Positions 31,604 to 39,854 of a stretch of 64,000 nucleotides of DNA are shown one piece after another. This stretch comes from Bilamarchaeum sp040758595 (GTDB lineage Archaea > Micrarchaeota > Micrarchaeia > Anstonellales > Bilamarchaeaceae). The notes beneath the pieces were generated by a model. That model was given only the letters and a program-made list of their open reading frames with translations, was not told the DNA's origin and did not search any database. The DNA lies in NCBI GenBank assembly GCA_040758595.1, contig JBFLVJ010000004.1:1-64000 (forward strand), read 5' to 3'. The translations under genes and the position numbers were made by a program. Every line of letters begins with the position of its first letter. Positions within the stretch are counted from its first letter, which is position 1.

Positions 31604-33502
31604 TCAGAAAAATTCTGCCTGTTGGTTCAGGAAATCCATTATAGCCTCATCGCCGACCAGCACTTCCTTGCTGAGCTCCTTGTTCATCTTGATGAGGCCG
31701 TAATAGATGCTTTTGTAGGCGAACCTCCTCAAGTCGACCTTCGCCGGTTTCTTGGGAAGCAGCTCCACGAAAAGGATGAACGCCTCGGCCTTCAGGTCGT
31801 GCAGGTCCAGCGTCTTCATGCCTCTTGATTTTGCCCCATAAAAGACCTTCTTGGCTATCCCATCAAGGTAATCCCTGTTGTGCTCGTATAGGGCCTTCAC
31901 TGTCCTGGGGTCGTCATCCAGCATCTTCTGCGTTATCCTCCCTGACCTGGAATAGACGAGCCCTGCCGCTTCTGCTGCTTTCTCGACCCCGCCGAAGTAT
32001 TTGAGTACGGCCCACTCCAGGTTCTTGTCCCCGCCCACTCCGGTCGCGATGCCGGCAGGGAACATCTCTTTGAGGCGCTCCAAGACGACGTTGCCATCCT
32101 TCCAGCTGATGTGCTTCACGTACCTGGAGCTGTCTATGCCGATATCGGCTAGGAAACCGCCCCAGCTATCATACCTCCGTATCGCTGCGCGATAGTACTT
32201 GGCGTTATCCGGGTCATTCTGCATGTCTGAGGCGTTCAGGCTGACGCCTTCAGCTTCTAATCGTTTCACTGCGGATGCCAGTTCCTCGAGCGTATACGTA
32301 TCTCTCTTCAATACTATGTCAGAATAATCCAGTCCAGCCGCCCCGACCGCTTCTTCCCAACCGCCTTTGAATCTCGTCTGAGCCTGATAGTAAAGGCGTC
32401 TCACCTTGGGGTCCGAATCTCCGATTATGGCCGTGCAGTTGAGCTCCCTGCCCTCGGCATACATGCGGGCTATCCCCGAGGCTATCTCTTCGGCACTGAG
32501 CGAAACGCCCGTCTGCTGTATCTCGCCATAATCGAGGCCGCAGCCCTCTATGGCGGCTCTCCACGAACCGCAATGGTTTATGGCCGCCTTGTAGAGAGCA
32601 CGCTTCTCTCCTTCGGAAGCGCGATAGCTGGCAGAATCGAGCGGCTCTCCTCTGGAATGCAGCTCCAATATATGCCCTCTCACTCTATCGGCGCTCCAAT
32701 AATCCCTCCTTCTCTTCACGAAAGGGCTGTAATCGATGCCGGCGGCTTCGACAGCCTCTTTCCAGGAGCCGAATTTCCTTCTCGCAGACCAGATGACCTT
32801 TCTCATCCTGCTTTTCCTTTTATCACCCAGTATCTCGGTCTCGTTGAGGCTCTTTCCGCTGAGGTGATATGCGATTATGGCCGTGATTATCTGGCCTTTT
32901 GTCTGGGGAGTGGCTTTCCTGACCGTGGAAGTTTTCAGCCCAGCCGCTTCTATCGCCGCATCCCAGGAGCCGAAATGGTTTAGTGCCGCCTTGTAGAGTT
33001 TCTGGTCCTCTTCATAGACCGCCTTCACGTTCAGCGGTTTTCCAGCCTCTTTGCGCGCCAGAATCTCTTTCTTGACATGGGCTTTGCTCCATCTCCTTTG
33101 CTTGACTATGGAGGCAGAATCCAGGCCGGCGTCGGCTAGCGCGTCCTCCCAAAAAGTCCTGCCCTCGAATAATCGCTGGGCTGCCCAATAGAGTCTCGAG
33201 TTCTCATTGTCCGCCTTTATGCTCCCGCTATCGAGCTTTACCCCAGCTTCGTGCGCCTTCCTTATATCCTGGAGAAGAGCCACGCGCTCATCTGCCCTAT
33301 GCTTCTCGATAAGCTGCTCATACTGGATGCCAGCTTGCTCGAGCGCGTTTTTCCAGTTCCCGAACCTGCTGCAGGCTGCCCTATAGAACCTCCGGCTTTG
33401 TCCGTCCTTCTGCACTTTCGAGGTCCGCAGGTCCTTCCCGCTCGCATGGGCCTCCCTAATGGCGTCTAGCAGCCTGCCTTCGCTCCATCGTTTTCCTGGC
33501 AT
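31604..33502 (-). CDS. Eight-repeat (homing-endonuclease-associated-like) protein with sigma-70 region-2-like C-terminus
   Basis: A 632-residue protein. From residue 1 to about 515 there are eight degenerate repeats of about 62-66 residues, each ending in a version of FGSWxxAxEAAGLD, as in the Pfam HNH_repeat (homing endonuclease-associated repeat). Each probably folds as a small helical DNA-binding unit. The last 110 residues differ: LYEHNRDYLDGIAKKV, then LDLHDLKAEAFILFVELL and RRFAYKSIYYGLIK, which follow the order of sigma-70 region 2 (core-binding helix, DL.QE-like, F..YA...I...I). No endonuclease domain is visible. A TATA box lies about 28 nt upstream of ATG 33502. Function unknown; a DNA-binding regulator is likely. 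Confidence 0.75.
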   Translation of the reverse strand: MPGKRWSEGRLLDAIREAHASGKDLRTSKVQKDGQSRRFYRAACSRFGNWKNALEQAGIQYEQLIEKHRADERVALLQDIRKAHEAGVKLDSGSIKADNENSRLYWAAQRLFEGRTFWEDALADAGLDSASIVKQRRWSKAHVKKEILARKEAGKPLNVKAVYEEDQKLYKAALNHFGSWDAAIEAAGLKTSTVRKATPQTKGQIITAIIAYHLSGKSLNETEILGDKRKSRMRKVIWSARRKFGSWKEAVEAAGIDYSPFVKRRRDYWSADRVRGHILELHSRGEPLDSASYRASEGEKRALYKAAINHCGSWRAAIEGCGLDYGEIQQTGVSLSAEEIASGIARMYAEGRELNCTAIIGDSDPKVRRLYYQAQTRFKGGWEEAVGAAGLDYSDIVLKRDTYTLEELASAVKRLEAEGVSLNASDMQNDPDNAKYYRAAIRRYDSWGGFLADIGIDSSRYVKHISWKDGNVVLERLKEMFPAGIATGVGGDKNLEWAVLKYFGGVEKAAEAAGLVYSRSGRITQKMLDDDPRTVKALYEHNRDYLDGIAKKVFYGAKSRGMKTLDLHDLKAEAFILFVELLPKKPAKVDLRRFAYKSIYYGLIKMNKELSKEVLVGDEAIMDFLNQQAEFF

Positions 33503-33586
33503 CCATCTGGATATTGCAGATAAATGAATATAAACTATAACAATCTAGCGTCTTGGCTAAATACTTTCCCCGCCATAATACTTGTC

Positions 33587-34294
33587 ATGCGGTGCCACCG
33601 CTGCGGCCGCGAGGCCGAGCTGAGGGCAGGCGGGGATGGGGGCCTTTACTGCAACGATTGCCTCAGCAAGCAGAGGGCCGACTGCGAAGCCTGCCGGACA
33701 TGCGCGCAAAGCTCAGGCGGCAGCCTTGCATGTCCATTCTGCGCAAACTGCCCGCCCGGTGCTGCCGATGCGTTCATCTCAGAAACCGGACGTCCTGCCG
33801 CCCAGCCATTGGCCATGGATGAGAGGTGCGAGCGCTGCGGAGCACCTATGGACAGGGTATTCATCCTCCACGGGAAGGCGCTCTGCAGGAACTGCCTCTA
33901 CCATGAGCAGGACAAATGGGAGATCGTCCCGGCGAAGCCGGGCAAGAGCGGGACGAGTGTCAGCATAGTCATCGACAGGTCCAAATCCGGGGAGTGGAGC
34001 ATAAAGCCCGGCACCCGAGACCAGGGACCCGAAACCCGGAACACAGAACCCGGAACGCAAAGCCCGGAACCAGGCGATAACGTCGCCAGCCTGAACGAGG
34101 ACCCGCTCGGCCGCAAGCTCCTCCATTCGATAGGCATCGACCCCGACAATCCGCCCAAGGATCGTTTCCAGAAAAGCGGGCCGCTCTCAGAGAAGAAGAT
34201 GGCCGATGACGCGTGCGTCAATTGCGAGGCCTACCAGATAGGGAAGATGGGAAAGCGCTACCTCGGGAAACCTTCGGATTCCAAGCAGAAATAG
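33587..34294 (+). CDS. Zinc-ribbon protein with repeat-derived linker
   Basis: About 235 residues with many CxxC knuckles: CHRC (3-6), CNDC, CEACRTC, CPFCANC, CERC, CRNC and a late CVNC, enough for three or four zinc sites. The linker reading PGTRDQGPETRNTEPGTQSPEPGD is encoded by eight in-register heptamers. I do not recognise a family; multi-ribbon proteins often bind nucleic acids or proteins. The ATG at 33587 lies about 26 nt from TATA-like CTAAATAC, so it is probably leaderless; the GTG/ATG region at 33524 lies inside the neighbouring promoter and is unlikely. Confidence 0.65.
   Translation: MRCHRCGREAELRAGGDGGLYCNDCLSKQRADCEACRTCAQSSGGSLACPFCANCPPGAADAFISETGRPAAQPLAMDERCERCGAPMDRVFILHGKALCRNCLYHEQDKWEIVPAKPGKSGTSVSIVIDRSKSGEWSIKPGTRDQGPETRNTEPGTQSPEPGDNVASLNEDPLGRKLLHSIGIDPDNPPKDRFQKSGPLSEKKMADDACVNCEAYQIGKMGKRYLGKPSDSKQK
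34017..34072. repeat. Longest heptamer tandem repeat (eight units) in zinc-ribbon gene
   Basis: Units in perfect 7-nt register: GAGACCA, GGGACCC, GAAACCC, GGAACAC, AGAACCC, GGAACGC, AAAGCCC, GGAACCA. The consensus is about RGAACCC. The reading frame stays open, giving a Pro/Glu/Thr/Gly-rich linker. Confidence 0.85.
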
Positions 34295-34303
34295 ATATAT
34301 AAA
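34294..34303 (+). promoter_or_regulatory. TATA box for proteasome alpha
   Basis: GATATATAAA predicts a start near 34325. The short leader then carries GAGGTGCATAT, with GGTG 5 nt before ATG 34349. Confidence 0.6.
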
Positions 34304-34348
34304 TGCCCCTCACGATATCCTAACAATCCTATTCTCAGAGGTGCATAT

Positions 34349-35068
34349 ATGTACGGTGTCTCTCCCCAGGCTTATGACAGGGCAATCACGGTATTCAGTC
34401 CGGACGGAAGGCTTTTCCAGGTGGAATACGCCAAGGAAGCGGTGAAAAGAGGTGCGACCGCCATCGGCATAACCTCGAAAGAGGGTGTGGCGCTGGTAGC
34501 GTTCAAGTCCATCCACTCAGAGCTGGTGGTCCCTGAATCACTGAAGAAAATATTCGAGATAGACTCACATGTCTGCGTGACCGCTAGCGGTCTCATCGCC
34601 GACGCCAGAAGGCTTGTCGATATCGCCAGGGTGGATGCCCAGAGACACAGGATAACCTACAATGAGGGCCCGAGGGTGGATACCATCGCCAGGAGCGTGT
34701 GCGACCTGATGCAGGTCTACACCCAGTACGGCGGCATCAGGCCGTTCGGAGTGTCCCTCCTCATAGCCGGCGTGGATGACCAGGGGGCGAAGCTCTTCGA
34801 GGCTGAACCCAGCGGCGCCATGACCGCATACAAAGCCGATTCGATCGGGGCCAACAAGAAAGAGGTCGACGAGTATCTCGAATCCAAGTACAGCGACAAG
34901 CTGACTTTGGACGACTCCATCAGGCTCTGCGTCGAGGCTCTGCGCAAGACCCAGGAGGAGAAGCTGGGCCAGGAGAACGTCGAGATATCATATGTCACCA
35001 GGAAGACGCTGAAGTGCGTCTCCCTGCCGGACAAGGAAGTCGGCAAGTACCTCAAATCAGAGAAATGA
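34349..35068 (+). CDS. psmA: Proteasome subunit alpha
   Basis: The non-catalytic ring subunit of the 20S proteasome, which gates substrate entry. It begins MYGVSPQAYDRAITVFSPDGRLFQVEYAKEAVKRG, the archaeal alpha signature with the gating YD/R region and helix H0. IGANKKEVDEYLESKY is a later family motif. The length of 239 residues is normal. No beta subunit or PAN ATPase is in the window. GGTG-N5-ATG and a strong TATA box support the start. Confidence 0.97.
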   Translation: MYGVSPQAYDRAITVFSPDGRLFQVEYAKEAVKRGATAIGITSKEGVALVAFKSIHSELVVPESLKKIFEIDSHVCVTASGLIADARRLVDIARVDAQRHRITYNEGPRVDTIARSVCDLMQVYTQYGGIRPFGVSLLIAGVDDQGAKLFEAEPSGAMTAYKADSIGANKKEVDEYLESKYSDKLTLDDSIRLCVEALRKTQEEKLGQENVEISYVTRKTLKCVSLPDKEVGKYLKSEK

Positions 35069-35132
35069 ATCTTTCTTTTCTCGTTTTCCCTTAGCTTCAG
35101 CCAGACATCTCGCTTTCAACGGGCCGCTGCTT

Positions 35133-35819
35133 TCACTTGACTATCGTTCCGCCGTGCTTCTTGCCCTCGATCGCATTGCCTATGTCCGCCATGCTCTTGC
35201 AGCTGACGAAGTGGGCCTCTATCTTCGAGCGGGCGATGAGCTTGCAGGCCAATAAATCGAACACGAAATGCGTCCCTGCTTTCCGCTTGTCGCTCTCCAC
35301 AGCGAGCCTTATGAGTTCGTCGTAGGTCATGCTGGCGAACCTCTTGGCGTTCTTGTTCTGTCTGGGGTCGCTGTCGTAGATGGCATCAACGTTCGAGATG
35401 TTGACAAGCCTCCCGGCGCCTATGGCCTCGGCCAGGAGGACAGCATCGGTGTCGGTCGTGATGCCTGGAATGGTCCCGCCCATGACGACGACCTTCTTTT
35501 CGGACGCCGGCTCTTTCGCCTCGTCGAAATCGGTCATCGCTGTTTTGTGCACGTCGACGCCTGCGCCCGCGAGCGCGGCTATCAGCAGCTGCGCGTTCTG
35601 CCTGGTGGATGTTATCGCTATCGAGTCAGCTTCGTATTCGCTCGCCCCCAGCTCCCTCGCGGCATTCGCATAGAGCCTCGCCACGAACCCTCCTCCTGTC
35701 AGGATGCCGAAGCTGTTCTTGCTCTTCTTTATCATCTGGGCGATGGACTTGAGGAACGTCATGTCCGGCTTCCCGTCACCTATGATGGAGCTGCCACCGA
35801 TTGATAGTACGACGTGCAT
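35133..35819 (-). CDS. pyrH: UMP kinase (archaeal type)
   Basis: Phosphorylates UMP to UDP in pyrimidine synthesis. From ATG 35819 the protein starts MHVVLSIGGSSIIGDGKPD, the amino-acid-kinase glycine loop. ILTGGGFVARLYANAARELG, GGTIPGITTDTDAVLLAEA and VDAIYDSDPRQNKNAKRF match archaeal PyrH. Length of 228 residues fits. The start lies 26 nt from the TATA box at 35841-35848 that also serves the divergent translin gene; the longer reading from 35858 would run across that box. Confidence 0.93.
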   Translation of the reverse strand: MHVVLSIGGSSIIGDGKPDMTFLKSIAQMIKKSKNSFGILTGGGFVARLYANAARELGASEYEADSIAITSTRQNAQLLIAALAGAGVDVHKTAMTDFDEAKEPASEKKVVVMGGTIPGITTDTDAVLLAEAIGAGRLVNISNVDAIYDSDPRQNKNAKRFASMTYDELIRLAVESDKRKAGTHFVFDLLACKLIARSKIEAHFVSCKSMADIGNAIEGKKHGGTIVK

Positions 35820-35840
35820 GGAAGGCTTTCTGAGATTAGG

Positions 35841-35848
35841 TTTATATG
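35841..35848. promoter_or_regulatory. Shared TATA box for pyrH and translin genes
   Basis: TTTATATG is centred near 35845, 26 nt from ATG 35871 on the plus strand and 26 nt from ATG 35819 on the minus strand. Both genes would be leaderless from one box. Confidence 0.65.
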
Positions 35849-35870
35849 GATGCTTCATCCTGATTATAGC

Positions 35871-36422
35871 ATGGCTCTTGACTTAGGCATCGCCAAGATA
35901 ATGAAGGACCTTTCAGAGAAGGAGCAGGCGCTCGACATCGTCCTCGCGGAGAACCGCAAGACCGTGCGCTCCTGCTCGAACGCGATAAAATGCATGCACG
36001 CCTACGATTTGAAGAAGGCCAAGGAGCATCTCGCCGAGGCGGATGAGACCCTGAAGGGACTGAAGAAGTACGAAGAACAGTTCCCGGGCCAGCTGGCACA
36101 CATCTACCAGGAGTATGCCGAGGCGCAGATAGTGCTTTCTGCCATCGAGCTCAAGAAAATCCCCAGCTATACGAAACTCAAGGTGCCAGAAGTGCCCTAT
36201 CTCAACGGCCTGCTGGACGCCATCGGAGAGCTGAAGCGCGAGATGTACGAATCCCTCAGGCGCGGCAACAAGCACGAGGCGGAATTCTACTTCAAGATGA
36301 TGGAGGAGATCTTCGACGAGCTCCTCCCGCTCCGTTTCTCCAATTCCGTGCTCCCGGAGTTCCGCAAGAAGCAGGACAACGCCAGAAGGCAGATAGAGCA
36401 GGCCAGGGGAGAGCTTCTCTGA
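35871..36422 (+). CDS. Translin family protein
   Basis: A helical nucleic-acid-binding protein of about 183 residues. RKTVRSCSNAIKCMHAYDLKKAKEHLAEADETL, then FPGQLAHIYQEYAEAQIVLSAI and VPYLNGLLDAIGELKREMYESLRRG, is the translin core including the conserved GD-like LNGLLDAIGEL helix. Archaeal translins bind and may cleave small RNAs as oligomers. The leaderless start at 35871 is 26 nt from TATA. The ACT-domain gene follows after about 27 nt. Confidence 0.85.
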   Translation: MALDLGIAKIMKDLSEKEQALDIVLAENRKTVRSCSNAIKCMHAYDLKKAKEHLAEADETLKGLKKYEEQFPGQLAHIYQEYAEAQIVLSAIELKKIPSYTKLKVPEVPYLNGLLDAIGELKREMYESLRRGNKHEAEFYFKMMEEIFDELLPLRFSNSVLPEFRKKQDNARRQIEQARGELL

Positions 36423-36449
36423 GCGCGAGGCCATTCGGAGTGTGAGGCG

Positions 36450-36836
36450 ATGAAGCTGGAGCCCAAAGCCGCCGAAGGCGAATACTATTTCGCCATGGTT
36501 GCCGAAGACGACCTCATGGCGCTCACCGGCATACTTGAGAGCGTCGTCTGCATCTTCAGGGAGAGCGAAGGATTGACGATCGTCTTCTCGGAGGATGCGA
36601 AAGAAGAGGTCGCGGAGCTCACCGGCAAGGAGATCATGGGCCCGTTCGCTTTGATAACCATGACGGCGCAGACCGAGCTGAATGCCATCGGCATCCTGGC
36701 GAAGATCACGGATGCGCTCGCGAAGGAGAAAATAGCGGTGAATGCCTTCTCGGCATACTATCACGACCACATCCTCGTCCCGTATGGGAAAAAAGAACGG
36801 GCGACCGCTATTCTAGAATCGCTGTCGGTTCAGTGA
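36450..36836 (+). CDS. ACT domain protein
   Basis: A 128-residue stand-alone regulatory protein. Two ACT-like halves are visible: residues 10-60 (AMVAEDDLMALTGILESVV...) and 60-128 (FALITMTAQTELNAIGILAKITDALAKEKIAVNAFSAYYHDHILVP), the second being the clearer match to DUF-type ACT/CASTOR-like proteins. Such proteins bind amino acids or related ligands. The ligand cannot be read here. It sits between translin and DNA polymerase B on the same strand. Confidence 0.7.
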   Translation: MKLEPKAAEGEYYFAMVAEDDLMALTGILESVVCIFRESEGLTIVFSEDAKEEVAELTGKEIMGPFALITMTAQTELNAIGILAKITDALAKEKIAVNAFSAYYHDHILVPYGKKERATAILESLSVQ

Positions 36837-36840
36837 ATTT

Positions 36841-36885
36841 ACTTTAAATCACTTTAAGTCTGGCTTTTTTACTTTAAGTTAAAGT
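36841..36885. promoter_or_regulatory. ACTTTAA repeat cluster upstream of polB
   Basis: ACTTTAA occurs directly at 36841, 36851 and 36871, and as the inverse TTAAAGT at 36879-36885. The last two copies form the near-palindrome ACTTTAAGTTAAAGT. A T6 run lies between. The cluster follows the ACT gene stop by 5 nt and precedes the polB TATA box by about 45 nt. Confidence 0.5.
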
Positions 36886-36929
36886 TGCTTATAATTCTCG
36901 GTCATATCTCGGGCAAGCAGCTTCCCGGA

Positions 36930-36937
36930 AACCTTTA
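36930..36937 (+). promoter_or_regulatory. TATA box for leaderless polB
   Basis: CTTTATAC lies about 29 nt before ATG 36963. This supports 36963 over an in-frame start at 36885, which would begin inside the ACTTTAA cluster. Confidence 0.55.
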
Positions 36938-36962
36938 TACCCTTTCCAGCCATCATACTCTT

Positions 36963-39356
36963 ATGCTAAAGCGGTGCCGGGCCTACGTCATAGACTGCAG
37001 CTACACCGTCAGGAAAGGCAAGACCTACGTCGCTCTCCTCCTGAAAGGCAAGAAGACGGTCAAGCGCTACTACCAGTACGATCCTTATTTCTACGCAGAC
37101 GTCCCCGACTCGCACCGCGAGCAGCTGGAGATGATGGAGGCCGCCAAGAAGACCGGGGGGCTGGTCTCGCCGCTCCGCGTCGAGCAGGTGGAGAGGCAGA
37201 TAAGCTCCGAGAAGCGCAAGATACTCAAAATCTACTGCAAGGAGCCGTCCGACGTCCCCGCGCTCAAGAACGCCATCCCGTTCGAATGCTACGAATACAA
37301 CATCCCGTTCTCCCGCCGTTTCCTGTTCGACATGGGCATCACCCCGCTCCATATAATCACCTACGAGCGCGAAGGTCCTCTTATCAAGAAGATACTCTCT
37401 GTCAAGCCGGGCGAACCCAAGCTGGATGCCATGGCATTCGACATAGAGACCTACAACCCCGCCGGCATCCCGAGGGAGAGCAAGGACCCCATCATCATGG
37501 TGAGCTACTGCGGCAAGAAGAAAGGCGTCCTCACATCGAAGCCGTGCCCGCACGATTACGTTGAGGAGCTCGGAGACGAGAAGGCGATGCTCGAGCGTTT
37601 CAACGAGGTCATCAGGCAGGAGGACCCGGATGTCCTTGTCGGCTACAACTCGGCCAACTTCGACATCCCATACCTCCAGGCGAGGACCAAGGCCGCCGGC
37701 GTCCGCCTCGGCATGGGCCGGTTCGGGGGCCCGCCTAAACCACTGAAGAAAGGCCTGATAACCGGCATGCGCATCCCCGGCCGGGCCCATATGGATCTCT
37801 ATCCCATCGTCAAGTTCTTCGGATTCATAGGCATAATCAAGACCCAGAGATTCACCTTGGACGCGGTCGCCCAGGACGTCCTGGGCAGCAAGAAAGTGGC
37901 CATGAAGAAGGACGAGATATGGCAGCTCTGGGACAAGGGTGACATCGAAAAGCTGTGCGAGTACTCGATGGTGGATGCAGAGCTCACAAAAGCGCTATCA
38001 GACCGCTTCCTCCCCCTGGAGATGGAGCTATCGAGCGTTGCGAAGATGCCTCTCTTCGAGACCACGGTCTCAACGAGCGGCCAGCTGGTCGAGAACCTGC
38101 TTATGTTCCATGCGGCCGAGCGCAACGAGATGGTTCCATCAAGACCTGGCGGGGATGCCATCATGGAGCGGACCAACGCCCCCATCCAGGGAGCGTTCGT
38201 GAAACTCCCCGAGCCTGGCATCTACGACAACCTGGCGGTCCTGGACTTCCGCGGTCTGTATCCTTCCATCATAGTATCCTACAACATCGATCCCGCTACT
38301 CTGATGAAAGAGGGTTCCGAAACGGAAGACGCAGGACCCGAAACCGCTTTCGTCTCCCCTTCCGGAGCCAGATTCTCCAAGAAGGACGTCGGCCTCATCC
38401 CGTTCGTGCTCGATTACCTGGTGGACCGGAGGATGGAGCTGAAGAAAGGGCTCAAGGGCCTGGACAAGGACAGCGAGGAATACGTGAGACTGAGCGCCCG
38501 CTCCCAGGCACTTAAGATCCTCGCAAATAGCTTCTACGGCTACATGGGATACGCCCGCTCCAGATGGTACTCCCGCCCCTGCGCCGAGAGCGTGACCGCC
38601 TGGGGAAGAAAGCATATCATGGAGACCATAATGGCCGCTGAAAAGTCAGGATTTATGGTAATCTACGGAGATACTGATAGTGTGTTTATACACTACAAAA
38701 ACAAGCAGGACGTCCTGGATTTTGTGAAAAAAATCAACGACTCCCTGCCTGAGAAGATGGAGCTTGAGCTGGAAGGCTTCTACACCCGCGGGGTGTTCGT
38801 GAGCAAGAAAGGGGGCGAGGAGCGCGGGGCGAAGAAGAAATACGCCCTCATGGGCGAGGACGGACGCATCAAGATACGCGGCTTCGAGCTGGTGAGGCGG
38901 GACTGGTCAGCGGTCGCCAAGGAGACCCAGCTCAAGGTGCTCCAGGCGATACTCAAGGACGGCAGCAAGGAGAAGGCTGTGAAGATAATCCGAGATACGG
39001 TGTCCGACCTGCAGAGCGGCAAGGTGCCCCTCCAGAAGCTGGCCATCAGCACCCAGCTGAAGAAAGATCCGCGCAGGTATGAGGTGGTCAGCCCTGAGCT
39101 GACGGCTGCCAAGAAGCTTTTGAAGGCAGGCACCCCAATAGATCAGGGGACCATAATCCAGTATGTGGTGGGCAAGTCTGGCAAGTCGATATCAGAGAAG
39201 GCCGAGCCGCTGGAGCTTGCCAAGGACTACGATCCGGATTATTACATCAACAACCAGGTGCTCCCTGCCGTGATGAAGATAATGAAGGAGCTGGGCTACG
39301 ACGAATACAGCATGAAGTTCGGCGGCAAGCAGAAGAGCCTCGACCACTTTTTCTAA
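36963..39356 (+). CDS. polB: Family B DNA polymerase
   Basis: The replicative-type DNA polymerase of about 797 residues with proofreading. Exonuclease motifs: DIETYNP (D160, E162), YNSANFDIPYL and EYSMVDAEL. Polymerase motif A is DFRGLYPSI with D428, motif B is ILANSFYGYMGYARSRW, and motif C is YGDTDS with D570 and D572. Motif A has RGLYPS instead of the common SLYPS. A heptamer-encoded insert (SETEDAGPET) lies shortly after motif A. The chain ends QKSLDHFF, a PCNA-binding (PIP)-like end. The start is leaderless after a TATA box. It is a single polypeptide, not split as in some archaea. Confidence 0.96.
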   Translation: MLKRCRAYVIDCSYTVRKGKTYVALLLKGKKTVKRYYQYDPYFYADVPDSHREQLEMMEAAKKTGGLVSPLRVEQVERQISSEKRKILKIYCKEPSDVPALKNAIPFECYEYNIPFSRRFLFDMGITPLHIITYEREGPLIKKILSVKPGEPKLDAMAFDIETYNPAGIPRESKDPIIMVSYCGKKKGVLTSKPCPHDYVEELGDEKAMLERFNEVIRQEDPDVLVGYNSANFDIPYLQARTKAAGVRLGMGRFGGPPKPLKKGLITGMRIPGRAHMDLYPIVKFFGFIGIIKTQRFTLDAVAQDVLGSKKVAMKKDEIWQLWDKGDIEKLCEYSMVDAELTKALSDRFLPLEMELSSVAKMPLFETTVSTSGQLVENLLMFHAAERNEMVPSRPGGDAIMERTNAPIQGAFVKLPEPGIYDNLAVLDFRGLYPSIIVSYNIDPATLMKEGSETEDAGPETAFVSPSGARFSKKDVGLIPFVLDYLVDRRMELKKGLKGLDKDSEEYVRLSARSQALKILANSFYGYMGYARSRWYSRPCAESVTAWGRKHIMETIMAAEKSGFMVIYGDTDSVFIHYKNKQDVLDFVKKINDSLPEKMELELEGFYTRGVFVSKKGGEERGAKKKYALMGEDGRIKIRGFELVRRDWSAVAKETQLKVLQAILKDGSKEKAVKIIRDTVSDLQSGKVPLQKLAISTQLKKDPRRYEVVSPELTAAKKLLKAGTPIDQGTIIQYVVGKSGKSISEKAEPLELAKDYDPDYYINNQVLPAVMKIMKELGYDEYSMKFGGKQKSLDHFF
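38319..38346. repeat. Heptamer tandem repeat inside polB
   Basis: Four in-register units: GAAACGG, AAGACGC, AGGACCC, GAAACCG. The words GACGCAGGACCCGA also occur in stem 2 of the htpX leader (30660-30673). Confidence 0.65.
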
Positions 39357-39380
39357 AGCGGAATAAGGAGACACAATGCC

Positions 39381-39396
39381 GCTCGGCCGGCCGAGC
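39381..39396. terminator. 16-bp perfect palindrome downstream of polB
   Basis: GCTCGGCCGGCCGAGC lies 25 nt after the polB stop. It could fold as a GC stem, but no T run follows, so its role as terminator is only possible. Confidence 0.3.
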
Positions 39397-39457
39397 CCTC
39401 TGCCAACCTTACGGATGATCAGATTCCTCGACAACGCGACGCTCCGCATCGCATGGG

Positions 39458-39492
39458 CAGTTCCCGACGGAAGCCATAAAAACAGTTCCCGA
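39458..39492. promoter_or_regulatory. Direct repeats CAGTTCCCGA flanking a TATA-like box
   Basis: CAGTTCCCGA occurs at 39458-39467 and 39483-39492, with CCATAAAAAC between them. The box lies about 26 nt before ATG 39504, so a protein bound to both repeats would cover the promoter. The repeats also resemble heptamer-family words (GTTCCCG). Confidence 0.35.
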
Positions 39493-39503
39493 GATTAAAA
39501 TCC

Positions 39504-39851
39504 ATGGTCCAGGCGGAAAAGGAGAAGAAAAGAGGGGGTGTCGCCGATGCCATCAACGAGCTTCTCGAAGCCCTCGACAAATCGAGGAAAGCGAGTTTCA
39601 CTCCGGAATATGTCGCCAGCTTCTCTCAGAAGGAGATAAGCGATTATGAGCGTGCCGGTATGAAGGCGCGCGAGATGCGGGAGCCTGAACTGAAGGCGAC
39701 CCCGAAACTCGTCAAGCCGAAGGAGGAGCGGATGGTCCTCGATCGGCAGATGAACGAGAAGGCTTTCGGGGACGCGATGGACCTGGCCACGATATTGGAG
39801 AAGGCCGCCGCCGGCAACAAACTCAAGCTCACAGAATGGGTCAAGGGATGA
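39504..39851 (+). CDS. Unknown small charged protein
   Basis: 115 residues, mostly helical and charged. No family is recognised. It has a short coil (ADAINELLEALDKSRKA), then FSQKEISDYERAGMKAREM, a basic proline-containing stretch, and a final helix DAMDLATILEKAAAGNKL. The gene is 3 nt upstream of the next unknown gene and precedes pus10 in the same direction, so a link to RNA modification or replication is possible but unproven. Confidence 0.55.
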   Translation: MVQAEKEKKRGGVADAINELLEALDKSRKASFTPEYVASFSQKEISDYERAGMKAREMREPELKATPKLVKPKEERMVLDRQMNEKAFGDAMDLATILEKAAAGNKLKLTEWVKG

Positions 39852-39854
39852 ACC

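Noticed and set aside
33524..33586. Upstream start for the zinc-ribbon protein
   Set aside because: The segment overlaps the divergent promoter and its translation has no family likeness; ATG 33587 is placed correctly after a TATA-like box.
36885..36962. Upstream start for DNA polymerase B
   Set aside because: This would place the start inside the ACTTTAA cluster and read through the TATA box; the conserved protein begins near MLKRCRAYV.
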